A DNA stretch of 64,000 nucleotides from Capsicum annuum (Eukaryota > Streptophyta > Magnoliopsida > Solanales > Solanaceae): NCBI RefSeq assembly GCF_002878395.1, contig NC_061121.1, positions 131,387,696-131,451,695 of the forward strand. Reading direction: 5' to 3'. The translations under genes were made by a program, and so were the position numbers. The notes below the pieces were generated by a model. That model did not search any database, had not been told where the DNA came from, and was given only the letters and a program-made list of their open reading frames with translations. Position 1 is the first letter of the stretch, and every line of letters starts with the position of its first letter. Positions 10,430-22,589 of the stretch are shown piece after piece.

Positions 10430-12240
10430 AGGGCGTCAGCTACAACATTTGACTTACCCGAATGATAGTGAAGGCTCATGTCATAGTCTTTCAAAAGCTC
10501 CATCCAACGCCTCTGCCTGAGGTTTATTTCTTTCTGCGATAAAATAGACGACAAACTCTTATGGTTAGTGAAAATGTCAATATGCACCCCATAAAAATAA
10601 TTCCTCCAAATTCTAAGTGCAAATACCATAGCTGCTAATTAAAAGTCATCAGTGGGGTAATTCTGCTCATGCACCTTTAACTGCCTAGATACATAAGCCA
10701 CCACCTTACCGTGTTGCATAAGTACACACCCAAGTCCCACATGGTACGCATCACAGTACACAACAAAACCCTTTGTACCTTCTGGAAGAGTCAAAATAGG
10801 AGCCATAGTCAACTTGTCATTCAACTTCACAAAACTATTCTCACAAGCGTCAGACCATAAAAACTTTACCTTTTTCTGAGTCAACTTTGTAAGTGGTGCA
10901 GCTATGGAGGAGAAACTCTCTATGAACCTTCTGTAATACCTTGCTAAACCTACGAAGCTCTGAATGTTAGTTGGAGTCATGGGTCTGGGCGATTTACTCA
11001 CTGCCTCAATATTTTGGGGATCAACCTTAATCCCTTCACTAGACACAATGTGCTTTAAGAAAGCAATAGCATTCAGCCAGAATTCACACTTGGAGAATTT
11101 CACATACAAATTATGATCTTTGAGAGTCTAAAGAATTATTCAGAGGTAATTAGAATGGTCCTCATCACTTTTAGAGTAAATCAAGATGTCATCGATAAAA
11201 ACTATGACAAATAGGTCCAGGAACAGATGGAAAGCCCTGTTCATTAGGTCCATGAAAGTTGTAGGAGTATTAGTCAACCTGAAAGACATGAACAAGAATT
11301 CATAATAGCCATGTGTAGTTCAGAAAGATGATTTAGAAATGTCTAACTCCCTAACCTTTAACTGATGATACCCCGAATGAAGGTCTATTTTATAAAAACA
11401 CTTAGTACCCTGAAGCTGATAAAAACGGTCATTGATTCTAGGAAGAGGATATTTATTTTTCACTGTAACCTTATTCAACTGGCAGTAATCTATGCACAGA
11501 CATAGGGAACCATCTTTCTTTTGCACGAAGAGTACAGGTGCACCCCAGGGCAAAACACTAGGTCTGATAAAACACTTATATAGGAGATCTACTAGATGTT
11601 CTTTTAACTCTGCAGGAGCTATTCTATATGGTGGAATAGAAATGAGGCGGGTATCTGGCAATACATCAATGCCAAAGTTCATCTCCCTATCAGGTGGTAT
11701 TCCTGGGAGATCATCTAGAAAAACTTCTGAAAATTGATTTACAATAGGGACAGACTGAAGGGAAAGACTTTCGGCATTAGAATCTGTAACTCAAATAAGA
11801 TGATACAAATAACCCTTAGAAATTAGTTTATGGGCTCTGAGATAAGATAAAAAGTGCCCTCTAGGTGCTAAAGAATAAACTTCTCACTCTATAACTAGTT
11901 CATTCGGGAAGGATAAAGTAACTCTTCGGGACCCATAATTTAGAGTAGCATAACATGAATGGAGCTAGTCTATCCCCAAGATAAATTCTAAATCAACCAT
12001 ATCAACCTCTATAAGGTCGGCCACGGTATCCCAACTACAAACGGACACAACACAACACCTATACACCCTCCTAGCCATAACAGAATCACCCACCATAGTG
12101 GAAACAGAGAAAGGTTCAGGAATCACATCTGGCTCAAACCCAAAACCAATAGCTACAAACAGGTTCACATAAGATAAAGTAGACCTAGGATCAAGTAACA
12201 CATATACATCATGGGAAAGGATTTGTAACGTACCGGTGAC
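10430..12240 (-). pseudogene. E2 protease, reverse transcriptase and RNase H remnant
   Basis: Protease is at about 12200-11970 (LLDPRSTLSYV: the catalytic Asp is kept but the following Gly is Arg). Reverse transcriptase runs from 11682 ([13 protein letters not shown]), through [20 protein letters not shown], to the catalytic box FIDD at 11188-11199, and the thumb to about 10860 ([17 protein letters not shown]). RNase H follows ([20 protein letters not shown], about 10770-10700) and ends with the YHSGKSNVVADALS segment near 10440. This is the longest near-continuous pol in the window, but it still has frameshifts and stops. Confidence 0.87.
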
Positions 12241-12289
12241 TATGTCTGGCGAGCCTTCTACGTCTTAGCAATTTGTCAAAGCATACAAC

Positions 12290-13552
12290 CGATTAAGACT
12301 GCTCCGAGTAACTGAAGTAGCGCCCTTTTGAGGTGGTGGTGGTTCATAAGAGTTTTCCTGAGACTTGGCTCCCCCAACACCCTTTTAGCCAAAGGGAAAT
12401 CCCTCTAAAAGTGACCCATCTAACCATAAGAATAACACATAAATGTACTAAGCTGTCACTTTCCCAGATGATGCCTACCATAAGTCTCGCACCATAGATA
12501 AGGACGGTAGTGCTGAGACACATTACCCTGCGACTGAGTATCCAGAGCTCTGGGTCCATGACTAGTCTGAAAGCTCTGAGATCATCTATCAAATGGAGGT
12601 TTGGGCACTGGGGCGCTAGCTGCAGATTGCGCCTTTCCCCCAAACTTTTTCTTTTTCTATTTCTTACCCCAATCCGCTGATCTAGCTCTCTTCGCTTGCT
12701 TGTCCTTCTCTCTTGACTCAGCTATCTTTTTCTTCTTCTCCTCCACCTGCTGTATGTGGACTGTCAGCCTAGTAAAGTCTAATTCACTATTGAACATAGC
12801 TCCCTGACACTCAAGTAATAGATCCTCAAAATCGCCGAAAGCAAACTTTCTCATTCGGGCCTTCATACTACTCGTCATCTCAGGAGAATAATAGGAAAGC
12901 TGATTAAACTTTAAAGTATACTCTTGAAAACTCATCTTCCCCTTCTTAAGATTCATGAACTCTTCTTCCTTGGCCTCCCTCAGCTCTAGATAAAAGAATC
13001 GATCAAGGAAAGCTTCCATGAACTCATCCTAAACTTTAGGCTCAACACTCTCTCCTTTTGCATTCTCCCACTTATTATACCATTGGTTCGCTACATCTTT
13101 CAGTTGGTATGCTTTTAGCTCAACCCTTCCACCTGATCCACATGTATAACTCTGAAGTTTTTCTTCATTTTGTCTACAAACTCCTGCGGGTCCTCTCGTA
13201 CCTTAGTGCCTGAAAATTTAGGTGGGTTCATCCTCATAAACTGGTATACCCTAAAAGCCACCAAAGTAACAGATGCAGACCAAATATCCTCCAACCTCTG
13301 AGTCTGCGTGGCTACTAACAGGGCAAGCATGTGAATTGATTATCTGAATTCTACATTCGATATGTCCCCCTAAGAAGACTGAGGATGGTTAACATTTGTC
13401 CTCGGAGCTTAAGGAGGGCTGGTAGGGACAGGAGTTACCCCCAGAGTAGGAATAGGTTCTGGAGTGTGTGCTCTATTACGGGTCCACATCCCATGGGTAG
13501 GGAGGACTTCATCATCATAAGTATCCTGGTTATTTGAACGACGAAGAGGCAT
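12290..13552 (-). pseudogene. E2 gag remnant
   Basis: The ATG at 13552 gives MPLRRSNNQDTYDDEVLP, a family-typical gag start; an in-frame stop lies near 13410. The capsid part is well kept at 13330-13115 (FMRMNPPKFSGTKVREDPQ) and at 13019-12657, ending in a Lys/Glu-rich coiled stretch. A Ser/Gly-rich linker leads to a zinc knuckle near 12490-12400 that still shows Cys, His, Cys and a GHF motif but has lost the last Cys. It would coat element RNA; it is inactive here. Confidence 0.8.
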
Positions 13553-13751
13553 AACTATTTTTTGAAATACAATAGATCACTGATTACGGGATAATTTCTA
13601 ATTCAGACTCTGAGGCACGAACTAAATCACAAAAAAGAGAAACATTCCTAAATGCTTAGTAGCCTCCTACTAATAAGTGTGGTGCGCTACAAACCCATAA
13701 ATAAAACTCTACCTGACGCGATTTCGTAGACACCCAGGGACCATGAACCAT

Positions 13752-13764
13752 GCTGTAATACCAA
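13752..13764 (-). other. E2 primer binding site relic (tRNA-iMet type)
   Basis: On the - strand the bases just inside the 5' LTR read TTGGTATTACAGC, close to the initiator-Met primer site TTGGTATCAGAGC with two differences. Confidence 0.8.
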
Positions 13765-13767
13765 GTT

Positions 13768-15985
13768 TGTCATGACCTGAACTAAGGCCTAGCCATGATG
13801 GACATCTCAAACCATGAAGGCCCAAAACGCCCTTCTCTATCTGCTAATCATGCACGACATTCGTCTAAATAAGGAAAATGCATAATCATAATATACTATG
13901 AAAATATGTTCAATTCTAAATTTCAACATAAGTATGGAAAATTGAAAAAAAACAACTACATCAAATAAAATCCGAATCAGTCTGTGAAATCTCTACTATG
14001 AGGAAATCTGACAACTGTCTAAAACTAGGACAAGGAACCCAGTAGACCAAAACAGACACGAATAACATAATCTAAATAAGCCTTTCAAAGTAGATAATAC
14101 TCATCAACTAGACATTGTAACTCAGTCTGATAAGTGCGACTGCTTTTTTAGACCCCAAGACTGAGCCTCAAAACCTGAAGGGAAGAGGGGGGTCAACATA
14201 GATGTACTAAAACGCAAAGCTTTCCAAAATAAAGCTTTTATAAAAATAAAATAATGGACAGAAATTTGTCAAATATCATACATAAAGTAATTTTCAAAAC
14301 ACATGGGCACCTTTCTGAAAATCATAAATCATTCTTGCCAATGCAGTTTTGTTCTTCATATTAATTCTGAGCTAGGTGGTACACCCATACAATTCTAAAA
14401 TTTCATGGGCTGTATGGAATCCATCATTGAATCGGTGGGGAAACCCCCAACCTAAGTGTCCCACAAGGGTTAGAGTTTCTATTCTAATATGCCACACGGC
14501 ACTAGGCCAGCGTAAATTCCTCTACGGGATATAATACCTCAGATCGGCAAATCACGGTGTTGGGGAACCACCTAAGATCTCTTTATACTTAATTTTATCC
14601 TTCTTAGAATCATGCATTTTTCTAGTTTCAACATCTAAAAAGTCTGATTTCAAATATGCATTCTATTCTATTCTGAATTATCATGGCATAATCTGAATTG
14701 GTGTCGTCACACCAAGACTTGCAAGTCCTAATTCTGAGCCATAATGCAATAAGAATGATCTTCCATTAAAACATAGTTCAGATCACCCAAACTTGCAAAT
14801 AGTATAAGAAATTTCATGTTCTGAAAGCATAAGTTAAAACTATGCAAGAACTCTTCAAACATAAGGTGGTCATGTGCTTTTGGAAAAATCCATGCACTCT
14901 TTCATTATATGTATTTTCAACATTTTTCAATACAAACAACCCTCTCTTTTGAATTCATGATTCATAACCAAATAATTCATAAATCAAGACACTTTGTAAC
15001 ATGCTTTTCAAGATGTATTTCAAAATAATCCATATCATGTGAAACATAGGAACAATCACATTAAGAGAGGGTTTTCATGTGGGTCATGATATCAATTTGA
15101 TTTTTAACTTAAAACATGTACATATATACATATATCAATTCAAATCAATGTGGGAAAGGTCAAAAGACCAAAACAATACTGTCAAGATTTCTAAAACATG
15201 AATGTATTCGTAAATCTGAAAACCCTTTTCTTAAAATTATGATTTCTATGCCCATGAGATTTTAGAAAAAAACCGCATACCTTTATTTAGGATTTCAAAA
15301 GGTGTTTCTTAATGCCCACTACTTGGGAATTCCAAATCTTCAATTTGTTTTGAAAACCCACGATTGAATCTTGAGATGTTTGGGTTTTTAATTTGAAACC
15401 CTAGGGTGAGTTCTTATGAACTTTTGGGGAGAAAATGAGTAATGTGGTCACTTGGGAATATAGTCTCGTGTTTAAAATGATAAGGGGGTGGGAATTACCC
15501 AAAATACCCTTAATGAGATAGAGTAAAAATTATAATTAGGTACCCAATTTTATGGGCCACCGTGATGTGCCATAATCGCGATGGCTCACTAAAAATTGAG
15601 AATTGGGAAATTACCTCACTTCATGATACGCCACGATTGTAGAGTCTCACTGGAATTGATGAATGCAAAATTGGGATCCTCCACGACGTGCCACTATTAC
15701 GAGGTCCCACTAAAATTTGACAATTACTAATTAAACCCTCTCCATGATGCGCTAACCACCTGAATAACGATGCTTTACGACTAGCACATAAAACAGCCAT
15801 AACTTCATCACCTAGTGTCTATTTTGGATGAATCTTATATTGACAAAAACCTTATTCAGTCATACACATAATGAAAATTTAAAATTTATGGAACTCCACA
15901 GGGAGTTTAGTATAATTCACTCTAGAATCCCATGCTTGATACTTTTGAGGATAAATTTTTAGTTAGGAACTTTCGGGGCATTACA
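13768..15985 (-). repeat. E2 5' LTR
   Basis: It is colinear with 6494-8730. On the - strand it begins TGTAATGCC at 15985 and ends GACA at 13768. Compared with the 3' LTR it has lost many CpG dinucleotides, especially in the hairpin array region (15556-15720). Confidence 0.9.
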
Positions 15986-15990
15986 GTTTA
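15986..15990. repeat. Target site duplication GTTTA, right copy (E2)
   Basis: It matches 6489-6493 exactly and closes the E2 insertion. Confidence 0.9.
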
Positions 15991-17784
15991 AGTTGGGATA
16001 CTTTGGACATTTCCCAATTTAATCCACTAGACCCCAAAACTTAAAACCTTCCTTGGTACTTCATTATCACATTATTCCCAATTAAACACTCTAAAAATTC
16101 TCTCTCAAACTCATTGGTCAAGCTAAGTCAAGGGTATAATCTAGGGTTCTATGAGTGCTATCTAATCCAAATTTTTCCAAATTTCAGGCAAGATACTCTT
16201 CCCTCATTGTTATTTATTAAAAGCACATGTTTTAAGATATGTCTTTCATGGTATTATTATGGTCTTAAAATAAAGGGTTGGAGGTTTTGAAAACTTATTG
16301 TAGACTAATATCTTCCTATGGGTTAATTTTGGTTTTCTATATTTTAAATATGGTTTAGAACATGTGGGTGCGTGGGTAAGGTGGTTGAACATGAGAATGG
16401 TGATTTTCTCAAAACTTGTGACTTTTGAAGTGGTTATGACCCTAACCTTGTATTATAAGAATTGGTTTCTAGTAATGAGAAAGGTGGGAATTTAAATTAG
16501 GGGTACAATGGAATCTCTATGGTGTTTGGTTTAATTTATTACTTAAATTAATGCATTGTATAAATGGCAAAATGTTTAATGCTGATTTTGAAAACCTAGT
16601 AGGGTACATGGGAATCACCCTAGTGATTTTAACAATGGAGTCTGCGGGGTACACGCGAATCCCCTAAGTCTTGTCTTAATTACATTGATTGCAAGTTATA
16701 GTCGTTATGATGATACCACTTAATAATTCCTTAATAATTGACTCCTAGTATGGGTTGCTAGTCATGTGTTAATATTTTAATTGAGCAATAATGGGGCTTA
16801 TGATAGCTAGCCGTGAAGGTGTGAGTTCGAAGGACGGACACTAGAAACTCATGTTTGCCGACCTGAGGGGTGCTCTTGATGACCTTGGTCTTTTGGGATA
16901 CAAAGGAATCCACTAAGTCCATACAAATATATATGTATCATAGAGGGGGAAAGGTACAAGGGAATTCTTAGCCATCTATGGTATCTCTAGTTCGTGCGGC
17001 TACTTGCACTTGGGACCGTTCAGGGTATAACACAAGACCTATATAGTTTGTAGGTTGAATTATGTTGGTAAAACTACACAATCCAGGTGAAGGAGTTAAA
17101 ATGCATCCTAACCCTTGTTCCGTATCCTGACATCGTGTATATATGTATATATCCATTTTCATACGATTATCTGTATTGGTTTGACTTGGTTTTGGATTAA
17201 TGGTATTACTTTATCTTTATCCCTGAGTTTCATGCTAGTGTTCACCCTACTAACCATATTTGTGCACTTTATCTCTATGTAATGTAGGAAGTGTCTATAC
17301 TACCACTCCTCTTGCTCAGATTTGGTGATTTATGGACAAGTTTTGAGTCATACTAAAGTGGTGAGCTACCATATTTTGTAAGACCCTATTTCATAGTATA
17401 TGTTTCTTTATGTCCTTATTATTTTTTTTGGTTTTATTTTCGGCTATGGTTAGAGGAATTTCCCCACTGAATATTCTTTGGATTTGATTAGAGGCTTTGT
17501 TCGACTACTATCGGCATGGGCGGTGTCGGTATTAGTGTTAGCATTGGTATTGGTGTTGGCAGTATTGGGATTGGTATTGGATGTTTAACTGGTTGTGGAT
17601 TTTAGTTTTAATTATAGACTTGTTATCATGTCTTAAAATTAATACTACTTTATCTTTCTATATGTTTGGAATTCATCTTACTTCGGGTGAAGGGTAGTCA
17701 ATGGTTGGGGTATTGGGTATGGTCTACTGTCATGGTTGGACTTGAGATTCCCGAAACGGCCAGGCTCTAGTTCGGTTCATGTCA
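15991..17784 (+). repeat. E1 3' LTR, second segment
   Basis: It continues the LTR interrupted at 6493. From 16829 onward it aligns with 1-841. It ends with a TGTCA at 17780-17784, the expected LTR terminus. With the first segment the LTR is about 2.3 kb. Its open frames are incidental. Confidence 0.8.
17520..17583 (+). repeat. GGTATT/GGTGTT-type short repeat
   Basis: An irregular run of GGTATT, GGTGTT and related hexamers inside the E1 3' LTR. It falls in the roughly 130-bp block that is missing from the 5' LTR copy. Confidence 0.65.
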
Positions 17785-18282
17785 GACTTTAAGATTTTAT
17801 GGGATTATTTAAGTGTTCATTATTTTTGTATAGTTATCATTTCAATTGTTGATGACAGTATCTTATTTAATACAAAATATCTAGTTTGTCTTTTTTTTGG
17901 ATAAGTGTTAGGTTTGCATGTTTAGGGTTAGATATTTATCCTATGGAGAGTAAATGTCGGTTCCACTCATGATGGGTTTGAAAGGTGACATAGATTATAC
18001 TAGAGCCCTAGGTCTGTTGATCTCATTGTTCCAAAAACGGTCTAGTAGAGTTTTGCAAAATAGTGCAAAGATGTCTGTACTTTTCTTCAAGAAGCTACAG
18101 AACATTAGAAATCTATAATTTTTTCTTCTTTCATGTTATAACTTGATTCCAATTGGTATTTGGTGATCTGAAATAGTATCTGGCCCACTTCGTTCATTTA
18201 CTCACAAAATAAATACTAGAGTAGATGGTGCCAGAGCTGCAGACCTACACCAATAACTCTCGTTGCAGAAGTAGTTGCTTTG
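17785..18282. other. Unassigned 498-bp spacer between E1 and E4
   Basis: AT-rich DNA between the end of the E1 LTR and the start of the E4 LTR. No ORF, LTR edge, hairpin or retrotransposon motif was recognised. It may be the older sequence into which E1 and E4 inserted, or a fragment of an unrecognised repeat. Confidence 0.5.
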
Positions 18283-18836
18283 TGTCATGACCCAAACCAG
18301 GTCCTAGTCATGACGGGTATCTCAAACCCTGTGGGCCAAAGAAAACCCTCTTAACCTAACCTCTTAATCAAAATAAAACAAACAGTGGAAGGTAACCAAA
18401 AATAATAGTTAAGATTGATTAATCAAATCAAATCTCAGAGTCTAAACAAGACAACCAATCATCCCAATACAATCCACAAAATCCTCTAAAACCAGAAATA
18501 CCAAACAAGGTCGGGACATTCCCCCAACTATGACAAAATAGAATTCACAATTCTCAAAATTTGAAAAGAAATCTAATGAAATGGTAGGGGTTTTCAAAAT
18601 ATGGAGTCTCACTACTACACAACAACTCAACCAATGTACCAAGCCACCTAACACTACACAGGACCAATAGAAAATCCATAGGACCCTACATCATGAAATA
18701 ATGCAGCGTCTAGGGATGCTCATTGGGGCAGGTACTGGCATGCAACTCGAGGGAAGGTGATAAAATAATGACAATACAAAAGAATTCTAAAGCACATGAG
18801 AAATATTTATATATAAATATATAGGATGTAGGGATA
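18283..18836 (-). repeat. E4 3' LTR, terminal 554 bp
   Basis: It begins (left side) TGTCATGACCCAAACC and matches 33411-33975 line by line, including the AT-rich run before the AGGATG landmark. It stops abruptly at the junction with the E3 LTR. About 1.5 kb of this LTR is missing between here and 28280, inferred from the usual 2.2-kb length. Confidence 0.75.
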
Positions 18837-20900
18837 GGTATCTCAAGTCCACCGAGGACCGAAGACCACCCTCTTAAGCTAACCAAATAGAAATAACACA
18901 ACTGGTAGTGGATAAATTTTGAGAATATGATAGAAAAGTAATAAGCTCGAAGATATCTAAGAGTGCCAACATAAATACCCAATCCACAGTAATATCCACA
19001 AAACCTCTATTACTCTGAAAATAACCAATTGTCCAAACATGCCCCCGACTCTGACAATGACAATGACAATGATAATGTTAATGTGAACTCTTTAGTTATA
19101 GTTTATAAAAGGAAACCGATGGAATAATCAAGCGTTTCAGAGAATGGAAGCTCACCACTTAATCAAAAAGGACCTACGAATTGAACCAATCCAGCTAACA
19201 CTGCCAAGAAAAGTAGAAGTATCACCGGTGCCTGCATCGCATAGGGATACAACATTTGGAGACAATTAGTGGGTTGAGCACTAGCATGTAACTCTAGTAT
19301 AGGGGAAAATATAATGGCAATTCATATACATTTCAAAACCAATGTACAGATTCACATACATTAATATATATACATAATAGATGCTGGGGTAGGGAACAAG
19401 TTTTAGCAAGATTGCAAGACATTATCTTGGACTATGTAGCTCAACCATCATCAATAGGCACCCACGGGCTATATGGGTTCAGCTCTCCCTGCTGAAAAGG
19501 CCCTAGTTTGTGTTAGCTGCATGAATTGGAGATATCAAGTAAAACCAGGGAATTACCTAACTCCACGTCAATACAAGTTTCAAATATATATATATATATA
19601 AAATAGTGTGTGCACATGGTTATCAAGACCTAATCGTATATCGACAAATACGAGTTTCTAATATAAGTCATACAAGCCCCACACCTTCACGACTTAGCTA
19701 TATAACCCCCATTAAACCTAATTTAAAATAAATTTCACACACCCCATTTATTAACCCAAGAATCAATTGTTAAGGGACACCATGGGTATCGTCATACCCT
19801 TACACTTGCAAGCTTAACTCTTTGCCATAACAATCACGTCCATTTGGGGGAATGTCCTTTTATTCATAAATCAAACATAGCCAACTTGGCCTTTAATATC
19901 CATTTTCATTGTTTAACCATTTATGCAATGTAATATCATTAGTGCGTAAGTCAAACCAAGTGAAAATTTTACAATTCAAAGCCAGTTACACAAGTGAGTT
20001 GAGGGAGCAAATTATTCAAAACTAATTCCAAGTTTAAATAATCAATTTGGGGGAATACCTTGACCTCTCATTTCAATTCCCACACCCATCCACCCCATTA
20101 GTTCAAAATATCAATTTAAAAGCATCAATAACTCATAAAAACCGTGGAAAAACAATTTAAGGATCAATAATTCGAACACCCTGAATCATATCAAAATCCA
20201 CATTCAATTCCATGCAATAAACTTATTTAAAACACCTTATTTACATAAAATAAGAATAGGGGAAGAGTCGCGTGCTTGAAATACCTATATTTATCGAGAG
20301 AAATAAACCCTTAAGCCCTTAGATGACCAACTTCTTGGAAACCCTAAGTATCTTGACCTTGGAGAATTTAGAGAGTTTGAGAGAGCACATTGAGTACTAA
20401 AGGGTTGAAAATAACATCCCAAGGGTGCTATATGGTCGTGGGTATTAAGTGAGTGAAAAGGGAAAGGTCCAAAATTCCATCAATTAAAAAGGTAAAATAT
20501 TATCGCTAGTGGCTACGGGTTACTATACGAGTCGTAAGAACTCATTACGTCTCATTACCATGAGTAGTGGTCTAGACAGTTGTTAGGAGACACCTTATGG
20601 TAACCTTGTGACTCCTACCCTACAACTCAATAAGAGACCCTATGACTCATAAGGTCTAAGTCATAATCAAGACAGAATACTTTGGGCTTCACACTGGTTT
20701 GGCTATGAATAGGACTATACGACTCGTTTTCAGACTTTACGACTCGAAGCCCTTAGTTCTACACACAACAGAAACTCCAGTCCAACATACTAGCAAGGCT
20801 ATGGTCGCATCACTATTATGACTCTTTAAGAGAGTAGTAGTATAGGCAATGAGTTTAAAAACTTGGGAATTTTCAAGGACCAAAAATCGGAGGTGTTACA
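18837..20900 (-). repeat. E3 3' LTR, missing its outer end
   Basis: It matches 26088-28279 from the TATCTCAAGTCCACC landmark onward; the first roughly 36 bases seen at 26052-26087 are absent. On the - strand it begins TGTAACACCTCC at 20900. It contains GACTCGTA-type motif copies at about 20510-20760, an AT run near 19590 and a small ACAATG repeat near 19060. Confidence 0.85.
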
Positions 20901-20920
20901 TTCTCCCCCGCCCCCCTCAT
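20901..20920 (-). other. E3 polypurine tract
   Basis: A C-rich run on the + strand (TTCTCCCCCGCCCCCCTCAT), purine-rich on the - strand, directly abuts the LTR start TGTAACACC. Confidence 0.85.
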
Positions 20921-21059
20921 GATTGTCCATCCCCGAATGATGAGATAAGACATTTATTAGCACGATTTGACTCCAAAAGCAACAACACATACCTTTAACA
21001 AAGACAAAACACAAAGATATAAAGGAATACATATACCTCAATCACGATTATCCAAAGCG

Positions 21060-22300
21060 CGAAACAGGAATGGATATTTGTACTTCAAGTCCTCTTCGGC
21101 TTCCTAAGTAGCTTCTTCAGACTTTTGGTTCCTGCATAAAGTCTTTATCGTAGCCATGTCCTTTTCTCTCAACCGATGTACTTGTCGATCCAAAATCTCA
21201 ATTGGGACCTCCTCATAAGACAAAGAATCCAATACACCAACACTCTCCAAAGAACCAACCAAGGAGGGATCATCCACGCTCTTCTTCAACATCGACACAG
21301 GGAAGACCAGATAGATAAAACCAAAACTTGGAGGTAATTTCAACTCATAAGCCACATTTTTTACTCACATCAAATTATAATATGGACCAACATAACGGGG
21401 GCTGAGTTTCCCCTTTGTCCCAAAAAGCATCACTCTTTTCATGGGAGATACCTTCAAGAACACCAATTTACCCACATCAAATTCCAATTCCCCTCACCTT
21501 ACATATGCATAGGACTTCTGGCAACTTTGGGTGGTCTTAAGCCTATCCTGAATCACCTTCACCTTTTCTATAGCCTGGTGAACCAAGTCGGACCATACAA
21601 CCAATTCTCAGTAACCTCAAACCACCCAATAGGAGACCTACATATCCTTCTATACAAAGCCTTAAATGAATTCATCCCAATACTAGAGTGATAGTTATTA
21701 TTATGTGCAAACGCTATGAGAGACAAATGATCAACCCAACTACCACCAAAATCGATCACACAAGACCTTAGCATATACTCCAAAGTCTATTTAGTCCATT
21801 CTCCTTGTCCATCCATCTGAGGGTTGAAAGCCGTACTAAGGTTCACCTTAGCTCCCAAACCTCTATGAAAGGAATGACAAAAGTAAGATGAGAACTGATT
21901 ACCTCGATCAAATATGATGGAAATTGGAGCACCATACAACTTCACAATCTCCAGAATTATAAGCTTAGCATAATATTCTGCCGAATAATTAGTCTTCACT
22001 AGAAGGAAACTAGCGGGCTTGGTGATCCTATCCACAATGACTAAATCAAATCAAACTTCTGGAAAAACCATGGAAGACCGGTATAGAAATCCTTATTGAT
22101 CATTTCCCGTTTCCACATGAGCAACATAATCTTTTAACATAATTAACAAACCCTCAAGTACCCCACCTTCACATGCTAACACACCATACAATTGGCCCAA
22201 AAATTGTCCATATCTTTCTTCATGTTATTCCAACAATAGATCTCTTTGAAATCATGATACATTTTCATAGAACTAGGATAAATAGCATACCTCGATTCAT
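21060..22300 (-). pseudogene. E3 integrase with chromodomain remnant
   Basis: Reading leftward, the zinc-binding part near 22300-22180 is poorly kept. The core is seen at 22035-21787 (MDRITKPASFLLVKTNYS, then YGAPISIIFDRGNQFSS with the second catalytic Asp) and at 21783-21568, where the Glu of TLEYMLR is retained. The chromodomain segment lies at about 21230-21060 (SLSYEEVPIEILDRQVHRLR, then KSEEAT). An in-frame stop separates the two core blocks. Inactive. Confidence 0.78.
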
Positions 22301-22589
22301 GATACTTATCCAAGATCCTCCCTTGTAGCCCATTAACATCGAGAACATACCTCTACCTTGGCACCTAAAGATACTATCACCAACAACCTCAAAACCCATT
22401 ACCTTATGGTGACCTACATTATCCTTGATCTGCATAAAAATAGGGTCCAAGATCTATTTCTCCTTCACCGCAGCACCCAGAGATAACATCACCACCTCTT
22501 GCAAAATCACACCACCCTCCTCATAGTCCAAAAGATAAACTCCATAGTTAGCCAAATGGAGAATATCCTTTACGAAAGCTCATTTTTAC

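Larger units (their letters stand above)
6494..15985 (-). mobile_element. E2: complete Ty3/gypsy chromovirus nested in the E1 3' LTR
   Basis: About 9.5 kb, read on the - strand, bounded by LTRs of 2237 and 2218 bp that begin TGTAATGCC and end with GACA on the - strand, with a perfect GTTTA target duplication outside. Inside, from right to left, are a PBS relic, gag, PR, RT, RNase H, IN, chromodomain and a purine tract. By eye the LTRs differ at roughly 15 percent of positions in their first 200 bases, mostly transitions, so the insertion is old. It is the best-preserved element of the window. Confidence 0.93.
1..17784 (+). mobile_element. E1: Ty3/gypsy chromovirus (Tekay/Del-like), decayed, split by E2
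   Basis: LTR retrotransposon read on the + strand. The order seen is partial 5' LTR, a tRNA-iMet-type primer site relic, gag, protease, reverse transcriptase, RNase H, integrase, chromodomain, purine tract and 3' LTR. Domain order PR-RT-RH-IN and the C-terminal chromodomain are diagnostic of Ty3/gypsy chromoviruses; the long LTRs (about 2.3 kb) suggest Tekay/Del, which is an inference. The 3' LTR is interrupted at 6494-15990 by E2 plus its target duplication. The 5' end lies outside the window, so the left target duplication cannot be checked. All reading frames carry stops and shifts. Confidence 0.85.
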
